Shown: piece by piece, positions 22,700 to 34,315 of the stretch
Numbering within the stretch: the first letter of the stretch is position 1
How the letters are laid out: each line of letters starts with the position of its first letter
Assembly (NCBI GenBank): GCA_018417955.1
Contig: JACTVC010000001.1
Span: forward strand, 1,426,001-1,490,000
Length of the DNA stretch: 64,000 bases
DNA from: Laccaria trichodermophora
Lineage: Eukaryota; Basidiomycota; Agaricomycetes; Agaricales; Hydnangiaceae
Direction of reading: 5' to 3'
Position numbers and translations under genes: made by a program
The notes under the pieces: generated by a model
The model's database searches: none
What the model was told of the DNA's origin: nothing
Seen by the model: only the letters and a program-made list of their open reading frames with translations

Positions 22700-24009
22700 A
22701 TGAAGACCTTCGCCAGCGTCATCTCCGTTCTTTTGTTCGCCAGCGCCGTTGTTGCTGCACCCACTAGGGCAACCACAGTGAGGGCCGATTCCAGTCTATT
22801 ACCAGTCTAGCGGTGCTGAGGTCTTTCGCAGGCCGATCAGGTCGAGCCTCCCAACCAGTGGGCCAAATTTGAGAAGCGCGACGTCGCCACGGTGAGGCTC
22901 CTAGAGAACTACATCGCTTGGAGTGTTTATGTCGATGCGCTGTATGTAGAGCGACGTCGTTTCGGCACCCCAAAACTGGGGAGGGTCAGAGCAAAAGCGT
23001 GAAGAGGCCTTGAAGGTAGAAAAATCCCTACATCGCACAAACTGTGCTGATGTGCACTCTGCAGAGCGATGCCGTTGTGGCGCCCCACAACTGGGGAGGA
23101 TTTGAGCAGAAGCGTGAAGAAGCCTCGAAGGTAAGAAAATCCCTACATCCCACAGACTGTGCTGATGTGCACTCCGCAGAGCGATGTCGTCGTGGCGCCC
23201 CACAACTGGGGAGGATATGAGCAGAAGCGTGAAGAAGCCTTGAAGGTAAGAAAATCCCTAAATCGCACAAACTGTGCTGATGTGCACTCTGCAGAGCGAT
23301 GTCGTTGTGGCGCCCCACAACTGGGGAGGATTCGAGCAGAAGCGTGAAGAGTCCGGCACCATCAAGGTAGGATGTGCACCGAAACGAGCACTAAACTTCT
23401 GCTGAAAAAAGTGTTGCCCCAGACCGACGCTGAACTCACACCGATTAGATGGAAAGAGTTTGATGAGGAGCCCACTTCCAAGGTAATTTGACCACAGGTT
23501 CATATTACGGATGGTTTTCTTTGCTAAACCTGGATCTGAAGCCAGTTGCCGATTTGAACACCGTCAACCTGAAGGTAAATTCGTCGCGAAGCGAGCGCCG
23601 CCTTCTACTAAAATGAATAAATGTCTCAGGGAGACATCGACCCCCACACATGGGGGGGATTTTCCCAGAGGCGTGGCGAGGAGTATGATCATGCCAAGGT
23701 AATTTGACCGTGACATATTGTGGAAGATTTTGTTTGCTAAACCTGAGTCTGAAGCCAGTCGACGAAGCGGACACCGTCAACCAGAAGGTAAATGCGTAGC
23801 GAAGCGAGCACCGCATTGTACTAAAAAGAATAAATGTTTCAGGGGAATATCGACGCCCACAAATGGGGGGGATTTTCCGAGAGGCGTGGCGAGGGGCTTG
23901 GTGCTGAAGTAATTTGATGACATGGAAGGTGGCTAAACCTGAATTCATTTTATAGGCCGACCAGCAGTTTGACCACCATTGGAAAGGATACAACCCGGCC
24001 AATTACTAG
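22700..24009 (+). CDS. Multi-core Kex2-type precursor peptide (candidate RiPP precursor), copy 2
   Basis: There are twelve exons, every one a multiple of three with phase-0 junctions: 22700-22777, 22832-22891, 22950-23015, 23065-23130, 23180-23245, 23295-23366, 23423-23482, 23542-23574, 23630-23698, 23755-23787, 23843-23908 and 23956-24009 (240 residues). Exon 1 encodes a signal peptide (MKTFASVISVLLFASAVVAA). Exons 2-6 each end their core with KR, with cores QWAKF, NWGGS, NWGGF, NWGGY and NWGGF. Exons 9 and 11 use RR (TWGGF, KWGGF). Exon 7 has RWKEF without a dibasic site, and the last exon ends with HWKGY. The invariant W with F/Y three residues later is the likely core. The neighbour is a UstYa oxidase, so a dikaritin-like pathway is inferred. 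Alternatives are repellent-like or other Kex2-processed structural peptides. Confidence 0.85.
22950..23366 (+). repeat. 115-bp exon-plus-intron tandem array
   Basis: Four successive exons begin at 22950, 23065, 23180 and 23295, exactly 115 bp apart. Each unit holds a 66-nt exon (72 in the last) and a nearly identical 49-nt intron ending TGTGCACTCTGCAG or similar. The array grew by whole-unit duplication. Confidence 0.92.
23542..23908 (+). repeat. 213-bp two-exon tandem unit
   Basis: The exon pair 23542-23574 plus 23630-23698 is repeated as 23755-23787 plus 23843-23908, an offset of exactly 213 bp for both exons. It encodes a short linker (PV...TVN.K) followed by an RR-type core. Confidence 0.9.
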
Positions 24010-24194
24010 TTAGGCCTTCAGGGTTGAACGTGAGGCTCGGGTGCCTTCTTGGTTCTTGCGTACTATGAATTCCTCCAGATCATGTAACAGATTGTTCCAG
24101 CATAGCGGCGGGTTCAGATAGAAGTCGAACGATAGCCAGTTTTCTTTCTGTATTGTGTACATTGTAGAAAGGTGTTTTGGTGTGTGACGTCTTG

Positions 24195-25663
24195 CACTGT
24201 GAAGGCAGCTTTGGTTGATATTCAACAAATATTAGGTTGAATTTTACCTTTCAACCAGAGGTCAGTTAAAATTTAGGTTGAAAAAAATCAACCTGTTTTT
24301 TTGGTTGATCACCAACCTAAGTGATCAACTAAAGACTGGTTGATAATCAACGTCGCGACAGTAGCGAACTTGGCGTGAATATCAACCTAAGATAGGTTGA
24401 CTTCATCCTTCGTTAAAAAACTCAGCAGTATGTACGTATACCTACAATACTACACTCAAAAAAATATTCTCATAACCTAATCTTACACGACACTAAATTG
24501 TAGCCTTGAGTTGGCCTCGGGTACGCGATGAGGACGCTGGAGTTGCCATTGACAGCCGTGGGAAGTTGATTTCTCCATTTCGGAAACTATCGGGTCTGCA
24601 GTTTTGCAATGCAACCATCATGTTCTCCGCTCTCCTCGTCCACCCACCTTCCTCCTTCGGTGTTTGGATAGTCTTCAACTCACCTCGGAAACTTGTCTAA
24701 TCTCTGCTCGACCCAGGTACGTTCCCTCCCTCACAATGATAGACCAAGCTTAAATTGACCACTTCACAGAGGCGGGAGCCATAATGAATCAAGGGTAAGT
24801 CCACGCTATGCGACTTACATTCGTGCTAATGTTGGCTACAGGATTAAGTCCCGGCTCAGCCTAAGGCTGGAAGACACCAGATAGCGAAAACGAGAAGGCG
24901 CTAGGCAGAGTAAGTCACCCTCCACTGAGTCGCTGATATTTGTTAATGTACCGTTGACCGAACGCTAGTTGATGAGTGCCAAATAGTCGAGGCACGGAAG
25001 CGATCACGCCGAGAGATCATGTGCAGGGCACAACCGCGAGCAGGGATGAGAGGGTCGGCGACATATGAACGCGTAAGTCTCGTCCCTAATTAACTCATAC
25101 ATAAACACCTACTAATTCACCTTTGTTGCTGGCTAGAATCGTTTGATTGGACGCTGTCGTGGTAGTTCGATGTTTGGGAGATGCTTTCGGCTGGGGGTTT
25201 GACATGTCAGTAAGTTGTATATTTCCCTTTCCTTTCCGACCTGTTCCTCACATTCTATGCATTGCAGTGACCTCTGATGGTGTTTTCCTATCATATCCTC
25301 AACCCAGTGTACCATTACTAGCAATAGCACACTGTTGTCCTGTAATACGAGCAATATATAATGTTTTTTATCAGAATCACTTCAATATTGGTTAAATATC
25401 AACCATCATTCAAGTTAAAACTAACCAACAATAGGTTGAAATCTTTGGGTTGAATTCAACCTTTGGTTAGTTGAAATTGACTGGTATAACAGCCTCAGAA
25501 GCCTTAGGTTGAAAACGGCCATTTTAGGTTGTTAATCAACCAAAGTGACCCAGGTTGATCACCAACCTAAGGTTGATGAAAATCAACCTAAAAAGCGGTT
25601 GAATACGACCTATGCTAGGTTGAAAAGTTAGGTTGAACTTCAACCAGCGTGACCTGCACAGTG
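24195..25663. mobile_element. CACTA-like element (1469 bp), TSD TTG
   Basis: It starts CACTGTGAAGGCAGCTTTGG and ends with the complement of CACTGTGCAGGTCACGCTGG. TTG flanks it on both sides (24192-24194 and 25664-25666). Each end has about 10-15 copies of AGGTTGA/TCAACCT in both orientations (24200-24400 and 25380-25640), typical subterminal transposase-binding repeats. The interior has no transposase, so it is non-autonomous. It separates the precursor locus from the Mios gene and supplies most of their intergenic DNA. Confidence 0.88.
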
Positions 25664-25951
25664 TTGGCGTTCGTCGTTGGCTTGTCCAAGTTTGTTGAAC
25701 AGCACTTCACGGTTTGCTGTGGCTTGACAGTGTTGTTCGACGAGATTTGCACCAAACTTGAGTTGAATTCCTGTCACTATCTAACGATGCCCCTTGAGGC
25801 TTGCTGGGGCCATTATTCTCACCGGAAAGTAAGTTCAGAGTTCTCAGCAGTGCACCAATTACTCATTACTCAAACATTGATTTGAGTAGGCGTCGCGTTG
25901 GGCGTGAACTACGAGTTTGAGCTCTCAGACCGCCAATACAGTAACATTACA

Positions 25952-28900
25952 ATGGTCCAACCAGATAAACGCCTTCTTTGGCACCCACGACACGAGAATA
26001 AGTTTGTCGTTGGTGGAAACTCTCAAATCACCCTATACGAGTGGGCTTCTGAATTTCCAAAGATCAGACATGTAACCTCTCAGCATGATTTGCAATTTAT
26101 GAAGGTGAGAGTGTCTCAAAAATGGTCAGGATGCAGGAGCCAGGGAGCATGAGGACAAAGCATTGAAATACTCAGTACTAACTCGTCTGTTTGCAGTGCT
26201 TTGCTTGGTCCCCAGACCCATCCTTTGAAGACCTCCTCGCCGTTGGGACGAGCACTGGCAAAGTCGACCTCATCCGACTCGAAGCAGCCAAACAAGCAGG
26301 TCAAAACAGCGTTTTGACAAGCGGACCTACTGTCTCGCTTTCCGTGCGCAACTCGCGAGCCTGTAACGCGCTTGCGTTCAGCTACGCCGATCCCAATTAT
26401 CTCGCAGTTGGCCTTGACAAAGTCCGTGGAGACCCCAGTCTTGTCATTTGGGACATCATTTCCACATCACCCTTGCTCTCTCTGTCCTCGGCCTCCAATA
26501 CGGATGAAGTTCTACCCGCGGGCGTGTCTCGCTTTCCATCCCGTCCGCAACCGCAGATTCCTCGAGCAGAAAACCATCCTCGCACCGACTCACGTATCCT
26601 TCAGCAGCATGCGCCAACCGAAATTGTTTCATCCCTCACTTTTCTCCCTGCCTCTACGCACTTGCTCTTAGCAGGTATATCTCATCGATGGCTCCGCCTG
26701 TTCGACCTTCGGACTGCGTCACCTTATATGATCAACGTAGCCTCAAAGGTTCTGGGAATGGCAACCGACCCATTCGACCCTCATCGAATTGCCTGCTTTG
26801 GAGACAGTGCTATCACAATTTGGGACGCTCGCAAACTTGCACAACCAATCCTCATGTTCTCAGAAAGAGACGCCACAGCTGATGGGGCGAGAATCAGAAC
26901 GGGCTCCTCGTATATCAACATCGAGTTTTCTAGCACGAGGCGAGGATGCTTGGCATCCTTAGAGAGAGACTCTGGGCATGTGAGATTCTGGGATCTCGCC
27001 GAGGCAAGGGGTTATGTTCCTTCCCAAGGCGGCGCTGGAGGCGGAGGCTCGTCAGATGGGGACAATAAGGGGTCTAGAGAATCTAGCAGGGCGACTACCA
27101 GGCGGTCATGGGCGAACTTGCCTTGGCCGACAGCAGATCGTCAGAGTGAACGTCAGCAGTCTCTCACACGAGAATCTTCTGTATCTTCTGAGAGCGGGTT
27201 CTCGCCCTGGGTCCTTGCTGACACTCGTAGAAGTGAATTTCACTCTTGTCTTCTTTTCATAACCACTGATATTTTCTTTGCCCAGCCAAAACATTTTCTC
27301 GACCGCTGGCTTCTTTTGCGCTCGTTCCAAATCCCGGTTCTTCACATCCCCTGACGTCCAACGTTATGGTTGTGAATAAGGAGGGCGATTTGGAAGTTCA
27401 TCTTGTCCATGATAGTCCGAAACAGACTTCTTGGAGTGCCAGGGGCAGTCTGCTGATTGGGTCTGGTGCTGATATGAAAGTCGTAGAAGGATATAAAGAC
27501 GAAGCACTTGAAGACGATTTTGATCAAGAGGCCATCAAACAATCGTCTTTCAAGCACAGCGCTCCCAGCGAGAAAGACACCTCTCGTTCTAGGTCTGTTT
27601 TGGCCAGGGATGAATCTTTACGCCGTGGGCGAGCCGGAAAATCTGGACATATAATCGCACCTTTGCCTGTTGTCCCTTCTCCCCCACCCCCATTTGGCAG
27701 AGGCGATGATGACGGATTTCCTGCATTAGGCGACATTGTCACCCCAACAGGATTGTCAGCAACTAGACCTGAGAAACCAAGAACGTACAGTCCCGCATCA
27801 ACGAGGAAGTTTGGGAATACAGAGCGCGACGACTTTAGGTCCCGGAGAAGATCGTTCTCTCCTGGCCCTCCGCTGACTGTTCAAAAGGCAAAAGCTGAGA
27901 GCCGAGGCCGCGGGAGAGATTCTAGCCCCAGTGCTGCACGCAGGAAACATAAAGGACGACGGGAGGGCAAGACCAAGGGAATTAATCACATTGTGGAGCA
28001 AGACATCTCCATGATCATGAGACGGAGAGTGCTTCGAGGTTATGGGCTCAGCCAGGTTTGTCTGCGACCGCGTCTGATGCTCTGTCTCTTACTTCAGTAC
28101 TTCAGCCTCAAAACAACATACATGTCACTCACGACGACCATGAGCCATCAGATGGATCAACTCAATCACTTTCGGAGCTGTGGGCTTGGATATTGCGTGC
28201 GTTTCTGGTGTTTTTTTTTTTCATCCATCAGTTCAATGAATTCCACACCAAAGATTCTCATCAGCTTCTTTCCCTACCAACACCTAAACTGCACGGATAT
28301 GACCTGTCGTATCAAGGCCTGCAGGGCATCTGGGACGGTATCTCACCAATGGTTATTCAGTCACAACCACCGCTTGCAGAAGACACTCCAGTTGCCGGGC
28401 TCCGCCCCCTTCTTCTTGATCTCCCTCCGCCTGGCCTCTCAAGTCATCCTTCTTACTCTAGTAGTTCGGGAAATGTGCTTCAGGAACGCCAAACACCTAG
28501 ACGAAGTCATTCGCCAGTAGACGATCTTCATGGAAATTGGCAAGCTGCTTTAGCAACGTTGGCATCTAGGAGGAGCGCAGATCGCTCATCGTGGAAACCT
28601 ACAGTAGCGACAGCCAAACTGGTTCAACGGCAGATTGCTTTACAGCTCTGCGGATGGAGCTTGAGAGAGGACGAGTTGAAGGCTGCTATAAAGAAGTACG
28701 TATTCTTCGTTGACTTGTTTGTGTTGTTGATTTACCCTTGCGACGTATAGATGGGAGAAAGAAGGCAAATTCTCAAGAGCAGCCTGTTGGCTGGTATTCA
28801 CAAAGCAATATAGCAAAGCGGTGGATCTTCTGATGCGAAGTGATGGTCTGTCAGCTTCACTTGCATAGTCTACTCCAAACTTATAGCCATCTTTATTGCA

Positions 28901-29949
28901 GATGAATCCAATCGTATGATGTCTGGGACTGTTGCGGCCCTTGCTCCCCAAGCCTCATCTGGGACGGCGAGGAACATGAGTGTGGAGCTGCGAGAGCATT
29001 GCGAGCGACTCATTGTCAGACTTCATGATCCATACTTCCGTATCATGCTCACACACCTCGCCCTGGGCGATTGGTCTGAGGTCCTTGAGGAGGAAGTCAT
29101 ACCCTTCCAGGAGCGTCTGGCTATCGCTTTCCAATTCCTTGAAGACAAAAGTCTCTCGTCTTACTTACGCCGAACCACGGAACGTGCATGCTTGCGCGGA
29201 GACATTGATGCTATCATTGTCACTGGCCTGACACCTTCCGGACTAGACATTTTGCAGTCATACGTTGATTGCACTGGGGACGTACAAACGGCTGCGATCA
29301 TGAGTTCTTATGTATGTCCCCAGAAGTTCAAGGACCGACGAGCTGAGAGGTGGCTTGAAACGTACCGCGATCTTCTAGATGGCTTCAAACTGCACCACCA
29401 TCGAGTCGGATTTGACATCGAGAGGGGCCAACTTCTCTCAGAGGCTATTCAGAGCTGTGACATGGCGCCCGAAGAATGGGTCCCAAGGCAAATCCTAATC
29501 CGATGCCACTACTGTAACAAATCTGTGAACAGTCCTGGAATACTGTTAGCAGCGCATCAGACAAAAGGACGGGTAAGAAGACATTTCTTCATTTCCACAG
29601 TCTTACCCACCATGTCTTAGCCGACTGCATGTCCCAACTGTAATCGCGCTCTACCAAGATGCTCGGTCTGCTTGATGACATTGGGGATTGTTCATGATCC
29701 CGCTCGTGAGATTGAACTCGGATATTCACAGGACAAAGGTAAAGCTGTTTTGCCACGATATCTTGTGACGTTGCTGACCGCCTGGCATTTCTCGTAGATA
29801 CCATCGAGGAAGCCATTGTCATCTGTCAGACGTGCCGACATGGAGGACACGCTGCACATATTCTGGAGTGGTTCATGGGCGAAGGCAGTCAACGCTCACG
29901 CGGGGTTTGCCCTGTAGCGGATTGTGATTGTCGGTGTGCAGATGAATAA
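25952..29949 (+). CDS. SEA4: Mios/Sea4 homologue, WD-repeat subunit of GATOR2/SEACAT
   Basis: Exons recognised: 25952-26104, 26197-27232, 27286-28055, 28106 to about 28196, a following exon to 28695, 28751-28845, 28902-29572, 29621-29738 and 29798-29949. The N-terminus has WD-like repeats beginning LLWHPRHENKFVVGG and CFAWSPDPSFEDLLAVG. A long disordered Ser/Arg-rich insert follows (about 27.5-28.0 kb), then an alpha-solenoid. The C-terminal zinc ribbon/RING has CHYCNK, CPNC, CSVC, CQTCRHGGHAAHILEWF and CPVADCDCRC, matching Mios. In the family this subunit acts at the vacuole/lysosome membrane in nutrient signalling to TORC1. The junction after 28196 is unresolved: a T-run intron of 35 nt would shift frame, whereas an acceptor at 28316 restores it. 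Confidence 0.87.
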
Positions 29950-30567
29950 GACCGTCGTTTTTCCGTTTGGCAAGTGGCATTCAGCGTATTGCGTGTAACA
30001 TTCACTATGAGGCTAACATTACCATTATTATATATCTATGCAGAGATGTTGGACAACCCATGTAAGCATAAGTAAGGCGTGCAAATACCATCAGTTCATT
30101 CGAATTACTGTTTCCGCACAACTGCAACTCGTTCACTTCCGCTCACAACTCCCTAACATCCTTTTCTTCTCGAATTTTATATTTACATTCGAGTTGTGCG
30201 ATTGACAAGCCAACTGGCACTAAAAGAGGGGATTCCGATGGCACACAAATGTTTGTGGAACTACCAACCGCAGCGGGAATTCCTGGCCTCCTCCCTCAAA
30301 ATGTGCACCCCAGCAGTACCATGATCAAACGAAACCCGCCAGAACCATCTCAAATTTACACAAAAAAAAACGCAAGGCAAGCCATCTTCTCCGAGCCTAG
30401 TCTGTACCCGGCGCGGACACCACCATCTGATCAAGAAGCCCGCCCACAGATCCCCAATTATCATCATTCAAAAAAATTGGCCCAACCATTGGGCCTAAAA
30501 AGATGTGGTGATGATGGAAAATGGCGGTCGTGAATCAGCGTCGTTTCCTGACTGTTTAGCAACTCCG
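29950..30567. other. Convergent 3' flanks of Mios and the F-box gene
   Basis: No separate gene is recognised. The plus-strand open frame 30249-30533 is Pro-rich but has no splice context or domain. Confidence 0.4.
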
Positions 30568-31773
30568 TCATAAGTCCCAAAAAGCGCACTCCCAATCTCG
30601 GGGGACATCATCACCAAGCTCCAGATTAGGTCGGGACGTCCATCCGACGTAATAGCGGAGTACACAGCCTGAGGGGTCAAACTTGAATTCCATGTTCTCT
30701 ATTTCACGAGGTCGACGCAGCCAGTCATATGTCCACATAGATACCTTGAAGCAGACGTCGGGAACGCGACGTACAGTTTCCAGGTTGAGGTATCTGCGTG
30801 TATGCTCAAGCTCATAAAAGAAGTTTTCAAGGACAAGATATTTAAGCTGCGGCGTTGGGCGCATGAACTCGTTGAAAACCAAATAGTCGCGGTCATCATT
30901 AGCAGGCTGGTAGATGAAAATTTCCATCCGAGTCAAGACAGGGAGAGTGAGATGACGGAGAAGGGCTGGATCACAACCGGCACGTAGCGTCATGGAGCGG
31001 AGGCAGGGAACGAAAATTGAATCTGTTATTGTTCGGATCGATTGATTGCGTGCGGGCATACAGGAGAAGAATACGTCGATCGCAAGGCTACAGCAGGCCA
31101 AAATATCAAGGCAATCACGACTGTCACAAAACCACATAATTTAATGTGTGTCAAATTCTGCCAAGGGACAATCATAGCAGGCGTTGGACCGAAACTCAAT
31201 TTGCAACCTGAAGCGTCCGTAAACGAGAATTTGGAAATGATTAGAGGGAGAGTTGACGAATGTGTAATCATGTTGCCTGAAAAATTGAGTACTACAATCC
31301 CATTTAGCATGTGAGCCGCATTGTCTGGCAGATGTAGGAGGCGATTGTACAGATCTCGCTTCTCCAGCTGCAACCATACAAATCGCCACTGATGAATTTC
31401 GGATATGAACAGGGAGATTACTTGGTCCACAGAGACCAAATATTGCTTTAAGAGTTCGTATATTTCCAAGGAAAGAGGCACGAGACGGGAACGCGCTAGC
31501 CACATTTTATATAAGTGATAGGTCTGTATGCATACAACCCCTTCTTGAGATGGAGGCCCATATCGTGGAGATAGACAACATGACGGCCCTCCAGTGCCGA
31601 CACACTTCACATAAAACCATTGGAGGCACCCCTGCACGAGGTTGGACGCATGGATGATAACCGTTGATTCGATTGAAGACGCAGAACATGAAGATTTCGC
31701 CGAGAATATCGGGTGGAAGGACGTGAATGGATGCGTGCACTTTAGAAAGGCGAACCAACTGAGAGTTCGCCAT
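30568..31773 (-). pseudogene. F-box domain protein with frame breaks
   Basis: The start at 31773 leads to an F-box (LPPDILGEIFMFCV ... VCRHWRAVMLSISTIWASI). The protein then continues in a second frame from about 31,540 (TYHLYKMWLARSRLVPLSLEIYE, QWRFVWLQLEKRD, NLTHIKLCGFVT) and in a third from about 31,115 (SRDCLDILACCSL, LRSMTLRAGCDP, ending WECAFWDL before the TGA at 30568). The pieces form one typical agaricomycete F-box/leucine-rich protein, but no plausible GT-AG introns explain the two frame changes. It is either a young pseudogene or has assembly indels. F-box proteins of this type are expected to be substrate adaptors of SCF ubiquitin ligases. Confidence 0.7.
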
Positions 31774-32030
31774 TGAGAAGGCGTGCTTGAAGCTTGAGGT
31801 CAGACTTATCAGTGGAAGAGAGGAGTCTTGACTCCAAAGTAGATATCTCGTGATCGTGTAAACAGTCATGACGAGGACGAGTCACGAGAAATTTCCTAAT
31901 CGAAACCACTGATCGACAAAGGTCAAAAAAGTGAATGATACGGCGTCTTCGATCTTTCTCTGCTTTACCATTACATCGTCAACGTTATCGACAGCTTCCA
32001 ACACCTTTTTACAACGTATACTACAGAGCC

Positions 32031-34315
32031 ATGGCTTCAGAATCAACAGGCACCCACAAGGATCCTGTTACTGGCGAGATGATTTCCAAGCAGTACGTTG
32101 TTGTTTTGCTGATCACTTCCTGTTTTACTGATCGCGATAAAGGGAACTTAAGCGCCGTGAAAAACAAAGAGCGAAGGAAGCCAGCAAGGCAAGCAAGGCG
32201 CTGGAAGCTCCAGCCGCCGGCAAGACGAAGGCGGAGGCAAAGCCTAGCGAGGAAGAGCTCAATCCGAATGTGAGTCATGCAATTCGAGCTCGTGAGTCAG
32301 CGCTCAGATATTAGGTCTAGCAATACTACGAGTTGCGTTCTCGTCAAATCCTACATCTCAAGGAAACCCAATCGCTAAACCCTTATCCTCACAAGTTCCA
32401 TGTGACGCGCTCAATCCAGTCGTACATTGAGACATATGGCGTTGAGGGAAAACTTCCTGCTGGCGAGAGGCTCACCGGAACCGTTGAGGGTCTTGCTGGC
32501 CGTATTCACAATATCCGAGCCAGTGGCGCAAAGCTCAAATTCTACGACTTGCACGGCGAAGGATTCAAGGTCCAGATAATGGCTACACAACAGTGAGCGT
32601 TACTCTGCCTCTTTCCCCAACATGTTACTCAATAGTATTCCATCAGAGACGCCGACGAACCCGAGAAGTTTATTGCCTCACACGAGCACTTCCGTCGAGG
32701 TGATATCGTCGGTGTAGTAGGCACCCCATCGCGATCCAAGACGGGCGAACTTTCCATCTGCCCTTCCTCCATGATCCTCCTTGCTCCCAACCTTCACCAA
32801 CTCCCCTCATCCCACTTTGGCTTGAAGGACCAAGAAACACGTTATCGCAAGCGTTATCTGGATCTCATTCTCAACGAGACCACTCGTAACCTGTTCAAGA
32901 CACGTAGCAGGATCCTTAACTACGTCCGACGCTTCCTGGACAACCTCGGCTTCATGGAAGTCGAGACGCCCATGACTTCCATGCTTGCTGGAGGTGCTAC
33001 TGCAAAGCCTTTCATCACGCATCATAACGACCTTAACCTAGACCTATACCTTCGCATTGCGCCAGAGCTTTACCTCAAGCAACTCGTTGTCGGTGGTCTC
33101 GACCGCGTGTACGAGATCGGAAGGGTGTTCAGGAACGAAGGCATCGACCTGACACATAACCCCGAGTTCACCATCTGCGAGTTTTACATGGCCTATGCCG
33201 ACATGGAGGATCTCATGGATATCACCGAGGCGATGCTTGAGGGTTTAGTCGTGTCTTTGACTGGCGGCAGCACCAAGATTATATACCACCCCGACGGGAA
33301 TAAGGGTCAGGAGGGCGCACGACAGCTCGAGCTGGAGTTCAAGCGGCCTTGGAAGCGGTATGATATGATTGGGACGCTCGAGGAGAAGCTTGGCGTCAAG
33401 TTCCCCCCCGGCGAGACTCTTCACACCGATGAGACGAACAAGTGGCTAAGGGAGCTGTGCACTAAGGTGGGTCTCTGATTTCTTTGGTTGTGGGCATCTA
33501 AATATTGACGGAGCAAAATCAGCACAACGTAGAGTGTAGTGAACCTCGCACCAACGCTCGGATGCTTGATAAGGTATGTTGGATTGTTCGATTGACGCCT
33601 TTGCTAATCCAACTAACGTCCATCTCAGCTTGTTGGGGAGTTCATCGAACCTCTTTGCGTCTCTCCAGCGTTCATCGGTTAGCCAGCCGTTTCTCACAAC
33701 CATCCTGAATCTAAGTTAATGTTAACATCTTCCTTAGTCGGCCACCCACAAGTAATGTCTCCTCTCGCCAAGTGGCATCGTTCACGCCCGGGTCTCTGCG
33801 AGCGTTTCGAGGGTTTCATGTGCGGGAAGGAGTTCTGCAACGCCTACACGGAGTTGAACGACCCCTTCGAGCAAAGGTTGCGCTTTGAGGAGCAGGTATA
33901 TACCTTGGCTACCCGTCCCTTGCATGAAATCTGATTTGGTTCCTCCTCCTTAGGTCAGGCAGAAAGAGCAAGGTGATGATGAAGCACAGGGTATTGATGA
34001 AACTTTCATCGACGCGTAAGTTCTTTCTTTTCTACACAGTCCAGTCCGCTCATCGACGTCTCTTCCCCTACAGCCTCGAGCACGGTCTCGCCCCAACAGG
34101 TGGTTGGGGTCTGGGTATCGACCGCCTCGTCATGTTCTTGACCGACTCGACGAGTACGTTTTCATTAGTTATTTTTTTTTCATGAATGGCTTTGACCCCT
34201 GGATGTTCTAGATATCAAGGAAGTGCTTCTTTTCCCCGCGATGAAGCCGGTAGAGCAGGCGCCCAATGGTGGCAACCCAGGTGGTCCACCTCTGGGCCCG
34301 TCAGGTCAAATCTAG
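32031..34315 (+). CDS. KRS1: Cytosolic lysyl-tRNA synthetase (class II)
   Basis: Exons are 32031-32092, 32143-32269, 32321-32592, 32647-33466, 33523-33573, 33629-33677, 33738-33895, 33954-34015, 34074-34153 and 34212-34315, all with good GT-AG borders. A lysine-rich N-terminal helix ([12 protein letters not shown]) precedes the OB-fold anticodon domain ([20 protein letters not shown]). The class II core follows, with motif 1 region FMEVETPM, motif 2 [20 protein letters not shown] and motif 3 [12 protein letters not shown]. The enzyme charges tRNA-Lys with lysine for translation. The Gly/Pro-rich C-terminal tail ([14 protein letters not shown]) replaces the usual short tail. There is no mitochondrial presequence, so the cytosolic form is meant. 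Confidence 0.95.

Noticed and set aside
24490..24700. Short ORFs inside the AGGTTGA element
   Set aside because: No transposase motif and no family resemblance; likely chance frames in a non-autonomous element.
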